A DNA stretch of 64,000 bases. Source: Chitinophagaceae bacterium (GTDB lineage: Bacteria > Bacteroidota > Bacteroidia > Chitinophagales > Chitinophagaceae). Numbering within the stretch: position 1 is the stretch's first letter; each line of letters starts with the position of its first letter. The stretch lies in assembly GCA_016720745.1 (NCBI GenBank), contig JADKKA010000001.1, forward strand, positions 186,001 through 250,000. The letters are read 5' to 3'. A model generated the notes under the pieces. That model worked only from the letters and a program-made list of their open reading frames with translations, did no database searches and had not been told where the DNA came from. Of the stretch, positions 1 through 7,896 are shown piece by piece. A program made the translations under genes and the position numbers.

Positions 1-1
1 C

Positions 2-1072
2 CTATTTGAATGCAAGAATTATGATAACAGTGTGCAGGTAGGCGATGTAGAGTCCTTTTCTGACAGGGTTAAGCAGGTTGGCGGGCACAAAGCGATAATG
101 GTAACAACTTCTCCATTTCAAAAAAGCGCACTGAAGATTGCGCAAACCAGGAAGATAGGTATTGTGCGGATTACTAGCAACAATGAAATAGAATGGATCA
201 ATCACCGGCAGGATGCAAAGTATTATGCTGGCCAAAGCGAGTACCAGGAAGAATTGATATGTGGTAAAAAGCCAATTCAGACTCCCGTATTAATTACATT
301 AGAAGGTACGGCCTTTACAAGTATCCAGGATTTGTTTATGTTTTTGGGGGTGATCGATCAGTATTTTCCTCCCCTTAAGGATCTGAAAATTGAGTACAAG
401 AGTGATGCAGAAATAGAAGAACGGATTGCTGAACTCAATTTTAATCATTGCTATGACCATTACAAACTGAATATTGAGAAACTATGCGGACGGATATCTG
501 AAATGTATGATGCTGACATAAGATTTGACGAAGCTGGAGTTTTTCAAGGTGCGGTTATAGGAAAAATTGAATATGATCCTTTGGCTATCTATATAAATCC
601 TAACTTGGTAAAGGATTCACCCCGATGGCGATTTACATTGGCGCATGAAATTGGTCATCTTGTGCTGCATGGCAGTGTTTTGAAAAAGTATTTGGCAGTT
701 AGTAGTGACAATGACGAATTAGAAATCATGAGCCCGGGAATTTCTGCTGATGTTTTAAAGAGAATGGAAATACAAGCAAATAAGTTTGCCTCGCTTCTGT
801 TAATGCCATCCTTGTATTTTGAAAAAGCAGTAATTAACTACTTTAAACGTGAATCAATCACAAAAGGGTTTATATATTGGGATCATCAAATCCAGAATGC
901 AAAACTTGCCTTGACACTTCTGGCAGAATTGGAAACTATTTTTGGCGTTTCCAAAGAAGCGGCAAAGGTTAATTTAAAACAAAGAGGTTTTTTGAAGGGA
1001 GGGTCAGATGGCTCTGTTGCAGATCATCTGAGAAATTTCAGCTTTCGAAACGAGAAACAATCCCCATTTTAA
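2..1072 (+). CDS. Mrr-like nuclease / ImmA-IrrE metallopeptidase fusion (5' partial)
   Basis: The reading frame is open to the left edge, so the gene starts outside the window; the GTG at 32 is not a credible start because conserved sequence precedes it. The first residues read LFECKNYDNSV, an E-x-K nuclease motif, followed by GGHKAIMVTTSPFQKSALKIA, which resembles the core of Mrr-type restriction endonucleases. About 200 residues later comes FTLAHEIGHLVLHG (HEXXH zinc site) and then MEIQANKFASLLLMP, the third-ligand helix typical of ImmA/IrrE (M78/COG2856) peptidases. ImmA-type enzymes cleave phage or element repressors. A nuclease domain in the same chain suggests a sensing/defence or element-control protein; that role is inferred. 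It converges with the next gene and the two stop codons share TTAA. Confidence 0.82.
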   Translation, partial: LFECKNYDNSVQVGDVESFSDRVKQVGGHKAIMVTTSPFQKSALKIAQTRKIGIVRITSNNEIEWINHRQDAKYYAGQSEYQEELICGKKPIQTPVLITLEGTAFTSIQDLFMFLGVIDQYFPPLKDLKIEYKSDAEIEERIAELNFNHCYDHYKLNIEKLCGRISEMYDADIRFDEAGVFQGAVIGKIEYDPLAIYINPNLVKDSPRWRFTLAHEIGHLVLHGSVLKKYLAVSSDNDELEIMSPGISADVLKRMEIQANKFASLLLMPSLYFEKAVINYFKRESITKGFIYWDHQIQNAKLALTLLAELETIFGVSKEAAKVNLKQRGFLKGGSDGSVADHLRNFSFRNEKQSPF

Positions 1073-2256
1073 TCAGGAACGTTCATTAAATGCAACTCCC
1101 CTTTCTTTTCCAGAAAAGATTTCATTTGGTCAGAAACGGGGTATGTAACCAAAAAATCTCCGTACTGCTTGCGGAAATACGGCCATCTTTTACTCAAGTG
1201 CCCATTACGCCGTTCTGTTGGACAAATCCAGGCCCAGTCCAATGCCCAAAACTTTTGCTTGCTTTTGGATTCCTGGTACCGGAAGGAACATGCTCCAACA
1301 ATAATTTTTTTATCATTGACGAATAGGTAACCACGTGCTTTCGGATCACTGATGCCTTTGGCACTTTGCCATTGAACAAAATCATAGTGAAACTCTCTTC
1401 TGAAAGCCACCGCTCTTAAATACATTTCCCGGTGTTTCCAAGCTGGAGAGAGAGAAGTCACCAGTTCCGGTTCGGTACCTTCACTTAATTCAATACACAT
1501 TTCCTTGACAGGTTGGGGATCCAGGTAAAGTAACCTCTTTTTATGTTCTTTCCGATGTGCGGCACTGGAGTCAGGATCACCTTTGCTCCATTCTACACCA
1601 CATACTTTGCAAATAATCCGGGTTGTAGCGGCTTGCCTTCTGTATTTGGGAGACCTTATTTCAATCTCGTTAGGTTCACTCCCAATACCCCGAACTGTTA
1701 TAGTGTAACCAGCAAGAGTTTTAAAGGAATCTAGCTCTTTCGTTTTTCTCCAATCCTGCCCGTTTTTGAGCGTCAAGGGTGCACACTTGCTCTTTGTAGT
1801 CCTGTACCAGAATATCTCTAATTCAGCGTTATTTAGCAACTCTTTTTTTCTGGATTTCAGCGAGGGCAAAAGTTGTTCTACAAAATAATCCGGGTTTGTC
1901 TGAAATCCCAAACGCTCTAAAAGGATCAGAAACAAAGCTGCATCCTCACACCTGATTGCATCAAATTCACAAACACTTTTAGAATTAGATTTTGGCCGAA
2001 AACAAACAGTTTCCCAATGAATCCCCATTAAAGCGGCAATCTCTTTTAAGTCTATCTGATATGCGCCTAACCGGCTATCATGATGATAAATAAGGTCTTC
2101 TACGTCGGAATTAAAGGCCCACCCTTTGGCTATTATTCGTTTTGTTAGCTTCTCAGAAGCCGAAAAATTCGGCGCCTGTGTCTGTTCACGTAAGGCACTC
2201 AAAAGATTTTTAAGTGTGTCGATATCGAAGGTATATTCCATAGTAGTATAAGTCAT
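1069..2256 (-). CDS. ESCO/Eco1-like zinc-finger acetyltransferase
   Basis: A 395-residue protein. The N-terminal ~200 residues are unassigned. Residues ~216-238 form C-x2-C-x14-H-x3-H (CKVCGVEW...HRKEH), matching in spacing and surrounding residues the C2H2 finger that precedes the acetyltransferase domain of eukaryotic cohesin acetyltransferases (Eco1/ESCO). The C-terminal ~120 residues fit an acetyltransferase: a strand GACSFRY, then WALDWAWICPTERRNGHL (an R-x-x-G acetyl-CoA loop), then GDFLVTYPVS. What is seen is the finger plus acetyltransferase order; cohesin-like function in a bacterium is not implied. It sits in the accessory island, opposite the nuclease/peptidase gene, with a long structured upstream region. 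The substrate is unknown. Confidence 0.68.
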   Translation of the reverse strand: MTYTTMEYTFDIDTLKNLLSALREQTQAPNFSASEKLTKRIIAKGWAFNSDVEDLIYHHDSRLGAYQIDLKEIAALMGIHWETVCFRPKSNSKSVCEFDAIRCEDAALFLILLERLGFQTNPDYFVEQLLPSLKSRKKELLNNAELEIFWYRTTKSKCAPLTLKNGQDWRKTKELDSFKTLAGYTITVRGIGSEPNEIEIRSPKYRRQAATTRIICKVCGVEWSKGDPDSSAAHRKEHKKRLLYLDPQPVKEMCIELSEGTEPELVTSLSPAWKHREMYLRAVAFRREFHYDFVQWQSAKGISDPKARGYLFVNDKKIIVGACSFRYQESKSKQKFWALDWAWICPTERRNGHLSKRWPYFRKQYGDFLVTYPVSDQMKSFLEKKGELHLMNVPD

Positions 2257-2554
2257 TCTTGCGTCGGATCAATAATGAATTTATCGAAAAAAAATCAATT
2301 TTTTTGGGCTGAAAGTGGCTCTAAAAAAGTACCTTTTTGGGGGGCAAGTCAGCTGCTGTAAAAGCCGTAAACTGCATACATTTATTGATTTTACCCGAGT
2401 AAAACAAATTATTATTCGAAATCATTATGTTGGAATGTGATTTCGAATCCACTCTGGGGATTCAAACACACTAATGTACTATCATAGTTTAAATTATAGT
2501 ACTCGATTACACATAATTCGTTAACTGACGACTTGCGCTAATACGAATCAAAGT
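2257..2554. repeat. Structured intergenic region with three inverted repeats
   Basis: No gene is seen in these ~300 bases. They contain a perfect 11-bp inverted repeat (ATTCGAAATCA at 2414-2424, its complement at 2438-2448), an overlapping 6-bp one (GAATCC 2445-2450 / GGATTC 2458-2463), and a 7-bp one (GTACTAT 2476-2482 / ATAGTAC 2496-2502). The element CAGTTTACGG lies on the minus strand at 2365-2374; it recurs in both att-like repeats farther right. The region is upstream of the ESCO-like gene, so an operator, an attachment site or a small RNA are all possible. Confidence 0.5.
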
Positions 2555-3517
2555 CTAAATATCCAGAAACTCTATATACTTATTTAGATCCATCACTCTT
2601 CCACCATACCCATATTTCTTCAACATCTTGGTCATATCCTTATCCGATGTAACCAGTAACACAATCCGCCCATTTAGGAGGTGATCATTCATCAAAAATG
2701 AAACTTCGTAATCCCATCTCCAGTTCCAACGCGTTTCCCGTGATTTTTTATTTCGCAAATCGATATTGTCCATCACGATCTTTCGACAAATCCACTGGTA
2801 AAATGCAACAGACAGGGGAAACATCTGAGGCAATATCCATCCTTTGGTAGCAGGTTCAATTCCGCTCATTTTAATTTGTAAAGACTTTGCAAGAGAGAAG
2901 ATGATGGCCATCGAGATCCTTGGCACAAAAAGCCCACTGTCGATAAACTCCAGCATTTTGTCACGTAGGTCTTTCCCGTTAATTGACGGATTCGATTTGA
3001 GTGCTTCGTGGCGTGCTAATTCAATAAAACTTTCCACTTCTCTAATCCATCTTGGTTCTTCTCCATCGATATAGTCTTTTAATTTAGTAAATGTTTCCTT
3101 CAAAAGATGCCCTTCAACCGCTTTCAAATAATCAATTTTAAAATCCCCAATGACGCCCGCCATATTTTTTGTTATCAATTCCGCGTAAGGTGGCGAGACC
3201 TCAAAAAAATTGATCGCCAGGTGTAAATAAGGCAGGGGTATAATATGCATTGTATTTTCAGCCTCTTCACAACAATGATTGGCCATCGCTATTAGTCCTT
3301 TAAGGCAATCATCATAATGTGGACTTTTCCCTGGTCCCGCTAAATTAGCAAGCATTTCCGAAGCAACCACCGGGGTGGCTTTCGCCATAATATTCTTGCG
3401 TGCTTCCTTTTCTTTGAGTTGAGCAATACTAGCTTCGATATCTTCAAAAGAAGTATACCGAATTAAATTCCGGTAACTATTCGTGTCAAAGACAACAGCA
3501 TATTTCTCACTGTTCAT
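2555..3517 (-). CDS. PIN-domain-like protein
   Basis: The N-terminus reads YAVVFDTNSYRNLI, the first strand of a PIN-like nuclease with the D-x-N pair. An acidic residue follows in the next helix (ASEMLANL), and the C-terminal part has VLLVTSDKDMTKML, the position of the distal acidic residues in PIN folds. The ~200 residues between are helical and longer than in small VapC toxins, so this belongs to a large PIN-like group. I placed the start at the second Met (3517) because the first strand begins four residues later; an in-frame ATG at 3547 would add ten residues. No antitoxin-like partner is evident. RNase activity is inferred from the fold only. Confidence 0.6.
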   Translation of the reverse strand: MNSEKYAVVFDTNSYRNLIRYTSFEDIEASIAQLKEKEARKNIMAKATPVVASEMLANLAGPGKSPHYDDCLKGLIAMANHCCEEAENTMHIIPLPYLHLAINFFEVSPPYAELITKNMAGVIGDFKIDYLKAVEGHLLKETFTKLKDYIDGEEPRWIREVESFIELARHEALKSNPSINGKDLRDKMLEFIDSGLFVPRISMAIIFSLAKSLQIKMSGIEPATKGWILPQMFPLSVAFYQWICRKIVMDNIDLRNKKSRETRWNWRWDYEVSFLMNDHLLNGRIVLLVTSDKDMTKMLKKYGYGGRVMDLNKYIEFLDI

Positions 3518-3605
3518 AGTCCCTGCATCATCTCTTCCTGTTGCCATTTTTCAGAAATATTTTGTTGCACAAAATTCAGGAAAGTAATCTCGCCGTAATA
3601 TTGAA

Positions 3606-3700
3606 AAATTGTACCTTGATGCTAGAGTATTTGACTCTTAACATAATAGAAAAAACGAACAGTTTACGGTCTTTTCCGTAACGATATTGATTTCCAATAT
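3606..3700 (+). repeat. Att-like imperfect direct repeat, copy 1
   Basis: AGAGTATTTGAC at 3624-3635 is followed exactly 36 bases (start to start) later by CAGTTTACGG at 3660-3669, then ATTGATT and CAATA. The same elements with the same 36-base spacing occur at 7499-7595. Copy 1 lies between the PIN-like and GNAT genes and carries no gene. The arrangement resembles recombinase arm and core sites of integrated elements. Confidence 0.5.
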
Positions 3701-3738
3701 TTAAGGTGATCCTGACTAAATCTGAAACTTTTTCTTAT

Positions 3739-4584
3739 TTATTGACGTGCAGGTTCAACGATGACCTTGATCCAATCATAAACTTTTTCATATCCGACAT
3801 TTTGAAAGGTTTTATTGGAGGGAATGTAATTCCTCTTTGTAACCAATCCACAGCTTTCGTATTCGAACAGAACATCATTAGTTGCGTGCCATGCCAACGC
3901 GTAACCATAACCTTGCTTCCGCACTTCTTCTTTGGTAAAAAAATGCATAATGCTGGGAGCGTTCACGTCAGATATTGATACCTGAAGAATAGATTTTATT
4001 ACTCCTTTATCCACCCACTTAAGTAAATTTTGTTTTCGAATGGCGGGAATCACCACTTCATTGCGCATTTCATCAATGTTTTTTTCTAACCTGTCGCCAT
4101 ATTCTTCTTTTTGAAACTGAAAACTCATCTCGCTTAATGTGTCAATGTCATTCATATCTGCAAATAGCATTTCTCCAGGAACTTGAACCTTTAAAGGACG
4201 AACTTCTTTGCATTCATAAACATTTCGTTCACTGATTATTGTCTTCTTATTTTTTACTTGCTTTAATACCCCTAATACCAATTCTCTTTGTCCGGTAACA
4301 GACGCATGGTCCATTTTGCCTGGATCAATTCCGCGGATAAGCTCATTAATTATTGGTTCATCAAACTGGGTCCCATAGATCATCAAAGACGGAGCAGACC
4401 AAAGCCCAAAAACATCAGATCCCTCAATGTTAAACGCTGCAGTAATCTTTACTTTTTCGTGACCTGCCTTGTGCCAGTTCACCATATTCCACAACGACTC
4501 AACTGCGTAGTAATTCCTGTTACAATAATCTTTATTGCGCTTCCAAAAAGAATCTACACTACGATGAAAATGGATTTCCGGCAT
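3739..4584 (-). CDS. GNAT-family N-acetyltransferase
   Basis: The 281-residue protein has a C-terminal GNAT domain: IMHFFTKEEVRKQGYGYALAWH contains the R-x-x-G-x-G acetyl-CoA loop. It is followed by TKRNYIPSNKTFQNVGYEKVYDW, the strand and helix that close GNAT folds (N-x-x-S-x-x-x-x-x-x-x-G-Y). The N-terminal half is also GNAT-sized but weak in motifs, as in two-domain FR47-like members. The acceptor is unknown. It lies alone between a PIN-like gene and a small membrane protein in the accessory region. The ATG at 4584 gives the full domain with no better alternative. Confidence 0.65.
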   Translation of the reverse strand: MPEIHFHRSVDSFWKRNKDYCNRNYYAVESLWNMVNWHKAGHEKVKITAAFNIEGSDVFGLWSAPSLMIYGTQFDEPIINELIRGIDPGKMDHASVTGQRELVLGVLKQVKNKKTIISERNVYECKEVRPLKVQVPGEMLFADMNDIDTLSEMSFQFQKEEYGDRLEKNIDEMRNEVVIPAIRKQNLLKWVDKGVIKSILQVSISDVNAPSIMHFFTKEEVRKQGYGYALAWHATNDVLFEYESCGLVTKRNYIPSNKTFQNVGYEKVYDWIKVIVEPARQ

Positions 4585-4613
4585 ATTGTAAAATTAGGTC
4601 AACGTTCTAAGTT

Positions 4614-4865
4614 TTACGGTGATCTGCCCCAAATCCATCTTCTCAAAATGGATGTTTTTGTAGCGACTAAACCAATTGCCTTTGTACCACCAATTGTTGC
4701 CATAGCAGGAAGAATATAAGCCTTAAGTAAAACCACCAGGGCCAGAAAAAAAATCAATAACATTATCAGAATGATAATGGTTGTTTTACCCGGGTTGGTG
4801 CTGTTAAATTTCATGCCTAAAAACTGGATGTTGAACTGTTCTGTTTTGTTAGTCCTTGTACTCAT
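4614..4865 (-). CDS. Small single-pass membrane protein, unknown function
   Basis: An 83-residue ORF just upstream of the GNAT gene on the same strand. After a polar N-terminus of ~27 residues it has one strongly hydrophobic segment (TTIIILIMLLIFFLALVVLL) and a short basic tail with KTSILRRW. The hydrophobic pattern and ATG start support a real gene, but I recognise no family. It may be co-transcribed with the acetyltransferase gene, whose start is 30 bases downstream. No function is proposed. Confidence 0.42.
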   Translation of the reverse strand: MSTRTNKTEQFNIQFLGMKFNSTNPGKTTIIILIMLLIFFLALVVLLKAYILPAMATIGGTKAIGLVATKTSILRRWIWGRSP

Positions 4866-4987
4866 CTTTCTTACTTTTTTGATTTATTAAGTACAAGTAA
4901 CTACAAATTGCGAACGTAGTAAGGAACAGGGGATCAGTGCTTTGAAGACCTTTTGTTCCTGTTGATACACAGCCACTTATGAGGTTT

Positions 4988-6747
4988 TTAAACCTGAGTT
5001 TTCTTATCCGGAATACTCATTTTATGCCACTGCTTTACCTTTTGAATGATGAACCATTCGGGGTGCATTTGATGATAAAAACCAGGTATCCTGTAGCATA
5101 CTTGCAATAAGTGCATAATACCTTTCAGAGGGCATAAAATCACGATCGCCTGCAGGTGGTGCTTCAGCAAGCAGGTAGTCGTAAAACGACTTTACAATCC
5201 TTACCATAAATCGCTCTTCAGGCTGCATGAACCTATCCGCCTTTTGAATTTTAAAGGATCTTTGGTCAGGGCGCGTTACAGTGGTCTGAACCGGCTCTGT
5301 ATCGAACTCCACCTTCTGATCTTCCGAATACTCCTTCAGGGCTTCTTCGATCAAATACATTGGTAGGCGCTGGGATATTTCATATTCTTTTTCATCACCT
5401 TCCAATCTAAACTTTATTGAAGTAATTTTGCTCCCCTCCTTAATTCCGTTTATCAGTTTACTGAACGCTATAAACTCTGGAAACGTGGGTTCGAATGGTC
5501 TCCCGTCACCGATCATCTGGTGACCGATATGCGAACCGTATTCCTTTAAAGACTGTGCAATATGAACGAGATCATGAACAAGATGATCTACCTTAAACCT
5601 TTTACTTAAAAAATATCCGATCGAAATAGCATCGGCTCTTTACTTCATCAGTGATGTTTATAAAATCCTTCTCAAAATATTTCAGCAGACGTTCCTTATC
5701 AGCTGGTATTTCTGCATAGGTGAGCGCAGGTTCCAGTTCTTTTCTCTTGAGCCAATTGCGGATGTTCTTAATTTTTATTTCATCTATCTCATCCGGCCCT
5801 GCAACAGGTATCAGGCAAAACTCAATCAGTCTGGCGATACAGAGCATCAGTCTGTTTGGTGTCGGCTCCCCTGGGGAAACCGGGAAAATCTTTGTTTTGG
5901 TAAGAAGGTTATAAAAAGACTTTGCAAGTTTGTATTTAAACTGCTGCTTTTTTATGTTATCCTCGAACCTTTCAGGATAGCGCTCAAGATCCATTTTCCA
6001 GTCCTTATAATGCAAATCACCATAATACTTTTTAAAATGATCAATAAACTCGCTGGCCAGCCAAGCGTGCTCGATTTTTATGGCGCCATCATTAAAAACA
6101 AAGTTGATATATTTCAGCTCCGAAGGTGGTTTAGCGCCAGGTTCGTCCCTTTCCCACTCCTTTGTGTCCAGTTTTTCAATGACCGCAATGGCTTTTTTTG
6201 TTTCCTTCTCTGCGGTGTTTACCAGCTTCTGCATTTCAGGTCTTTCCCAAAAGGCGATTTCTTCGACATACTTATGCTGTGCAGTTGCTATTACTTCAAA
6301 GAGCAAGTCACGAATTGAAAGCAGACCATAATCATTGATGCAATTAATTATCTCATCATGTTTTGCTTTGGCAAGAATAACTCTGTAATATTTATTGTTT
6401 GGCTGGTACCCTTCGATAAAAGCACGTTCTTCAAAAACTTCTTTGAAAAACTCCACAAGCATCGCGAGCTGCCAGTTGTGGTACCTGATAAAAAAATCAT
6501 AGGGTGGTCTATCTGGTGTCCAGTATAACTGCTTTTCAAAAAACTCCGGATCTTTTCTTGCCTTTTCCATCCTCTCATCTGCGGAGCTAAACAGGCCAAA
6601 GTAAGGGACGAAACGTCCCCTCTTTTCATCATAGTAATGAAATATGTACGTGTACTGAGACTTCCTGATTTTTTCCCAGTCGGTTTTTCCAATGTTTAGC
6701 TTCACGTCACCTTTGGCATCGCGTTCCAGCGGAAACTCTTTTTCCAT
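4988..6747 (-). CDS. Unknown protein of ~585 aa, broken by two apparent frameshifts
   Basis: A 381-residue frame from 6747 ends at 5602 next to an A6 run (5608-5613). The frame offset by one base is open from just upstream, with no ATG of its own until 5516, and gives helix-like sequence (ADAISIGYFLSKRF, VDHLVHDLVHIAQSL) running into the next ORF. That ORF in turn makes better sense if the frame changes again near 5080-5090, giving a C-terminus GFYHQMHPEWFIIQKVKQW ending at 4988. I therefore treat the region as one gene. No family, signal peptide or membrane segment is recognised; the chain is charged and rich in aromatic residues. Two adjacent unrelated genes remain possible. Confidence 0.45.
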
Positions 6748-6827
6748 ACTAACGGTTTATAATGCAAAAGTACCGCAACGTCACAACTTGGATCAGCTAG
6801 TTAATAAAAGAAGGCTGCTTTCCTGTT

Positions 6828-6858
6828 TTTGGGATAATGTAACATTTTCGGAACTTTG
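6828..6858 (+). promoter_or_regulatory. Bacteroidota-type promoter of the GGCT-like gene
   Basis: TTTG (6828-6831), exactly 19 bases, then GAACTTTG (6851-6858). This matches the Bacteroidota sigma-ABfr pattern TTTG-N19-TAnnTTTG with one mismatch in the -7 element. The ATG follows at 6869, so the leader would be very short. Confidence 0.5.
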
Positions 6859-6868
6859 TAAAAAAAAG

Positions 6869-7396
6869 ATGAAAACATTCGCTTACGGTTCAAATATGAA
6901 TATTGATCGGTTACAGGAGAGGACTCCTTCGGCGGTAAAGGTTTCAAATGCCTCAATAAAGGGATATAAATTCAGATGCAATAAGGTATCTAATACCGGT
7001 TCATCAAAGGGCAATATTGTCTTTACTGGCGATGAGAATGATGTAGTTTGGGGCGTGATTTATGAGATCGATGATAACGAAAAACCAAATCTTGACAGAG
7101 TTGAAGGACTGGGTCAGGGTTATAACCAAACAACGATCACGGTAAAAAATAGCGACAACCAGGATGAAGATGTGCAGGTCTATGTGGCTGATCCGGGTGC
7201 AATCAATGAGAATATGCGACCATTTGACTGGTACAGGGATTTTATTTTGTCGGGAGCAGAGCAAAACAAACTGCCCGAAGAATACATAGAGGAATTAAGA
7301 TCAGTTCAATCTACTATTGATACGAATGCTACCAGAAGAGAATCCAATTATAGTATAATGGGAATTGAGATTAACGATAATCAACAGGATCAATGA
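6869..7396 (+). CDS. Gamma-glutamylcyclotransferase (AIG2/GGCT)-like protein
   Basis: The protein begins MKTFAYGSNMNIDRLQERTPSA; the YGSNM loop is the signature of the GGCT/AIG2 fold. VVWGVIYEIDDNEKPNLDRVEGLGQGYNQTTI supplies the conserved second half (a domain strand, then D-x-x-E-G and Y). This family cleaves gamma-glutamyl amines or peptides, but many bacterial members have no known substrate. I chose ATG 6869 over the longer upstream frame because the fold starts there and a promoter lies directly upstream. At 175 residues it has a polar tail of ~35 residues beyond the domain. It is the only rightward gene between 1.1 and 7.6 kb. Confidence 0.72.
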   Translation: MKTFAYGSNMNIDRLQERTPSAVKVSNASIKGYKFRCNKVSNTGSSKGNIVFTGDENDVVWGVIYEIDDNEKPNLDRVEGLGQGYNQTTITVKNSDNQDEDVQVYVADPGAINENMRPFDWYRDFILSGAEQNKLPEEYIEELRSVQSTIDTNATRRESNYSIMGIEINDNQQDQ

Positions 7397-7484
7397 ATGA
7401 AAAGATAGAACAAAGGACTTGTCAATTCGTTTAAAAATACCAATAGAAAAACAGAGCACACAAATGATAATTAGCGGGAGTATT

Positions 7485-7600
7485 TGTATCTTTATACCAG
7501 AGTATTTGACACAGTAAAACAAGCGAAAAAACGACAGTTTACGGTTTCGTTTACGGTTTTTTGTAAGATAATTGATTCACAATAAATTATTTAGTCCTGT
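7485..7600 (+). repeat. Att-like imperfect direct repeat, copy 2
   Basis: AGAGTATTTGAC at 7499-7510 and CAGTTTACGG at 7535-7544 repeat the elements of copy 1 with the same 36-base spacing. GTTTACGG occurs twice in quick succession here, followed by ATTGATT and CAATA. It lies immediately left of a tRNA-3'-end-like stretch, the usual layout at the boundary of an integrated element. The rest of 7397-7896 holds no gene that I can support. Confidence 0.5.
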
Positions 7601-7612
7601 CGAGGCTACTGC
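7590..7612 (+). other. Possible tRNA 3'-end scar (attachment-site core)
   Basis: TTTAGTCCTGTCGAGGCTA can be read as the end of a T-loop, a 5-nt T-stem side (CCTGT), a 7-nt acceptor side (CGAGGCT) and a discriminator A. No 5' half of a tRNA is present upstream. It adjoins copy 2 of the att-like repeat and a terminator. This would fit the 3' end displaced by an element that integrated into a tRNA gene. The identity of the tRNA is not known. Confidence 0.33.
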
Positions 7613-7613
7613 A

Positions 7614-7640
7614 ACCCTGGTTATTTTGACCGGGGTTTTT
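7614..7640 (+). terminator. Rho-independent terminator
   Basis: ACCCTGGT (7614-7621) pairs with ACCGGGGT (7629-7636) apart from one mismatch; the loop is 7 nt and five T follow. It lies right after the tRNA-like scar and ~220 bases beyond the GGCT-like gene, so it may be the original terminator of the target tRNA. Confidence 0.5.
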
Positions 7641-7764
7641 ATTTTCTAATTGCTTGTATTTTTTGGGACAGAGAATATCTGATGAGCTGGCCTGTCAATG
7701 GATAGTATAATCCCCACAATACTTTGGGGACAATACTCCAGATACAGGTTCTATCTGGCATTGC

Positions 7765-7805
7765 AATCGGGATGCTGACTGGCTTTGCCTTGTCAGCATT
7801 CGATT
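7765..7805. repeat. Long hairpin downstream of the antiporter operon
   Basis: ATGCTGAC (7772-7779) pairs perfectly with GTCAGCAT (7792-7799). Outside it AATCG (7765-7769) pairs with CGATT (7801-7805) across small bulges. It lies ~90 bases beyond the stop of the leftward antiporter gene. It lacks a T-tract, so it may be an mRNA-stabilising hairpin or a repeat remnant instead of a terminator. Confidence 0.4.
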
Positions 7806-7896
7806 CCTGTTCTTGAATTCAGAATTATCACTTGTAAAAATGTTGTACCGAAGGAAGAATTTGTCTCAAAAAAGCAAACAAGTGCAACAAGTCAAG

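Noticed and set aside
7485..7612. A complete tRNA gene at the island border
   Set aside because: Only a 3'-end-like stretch is present; no D-arm or anticodon arm upstream.
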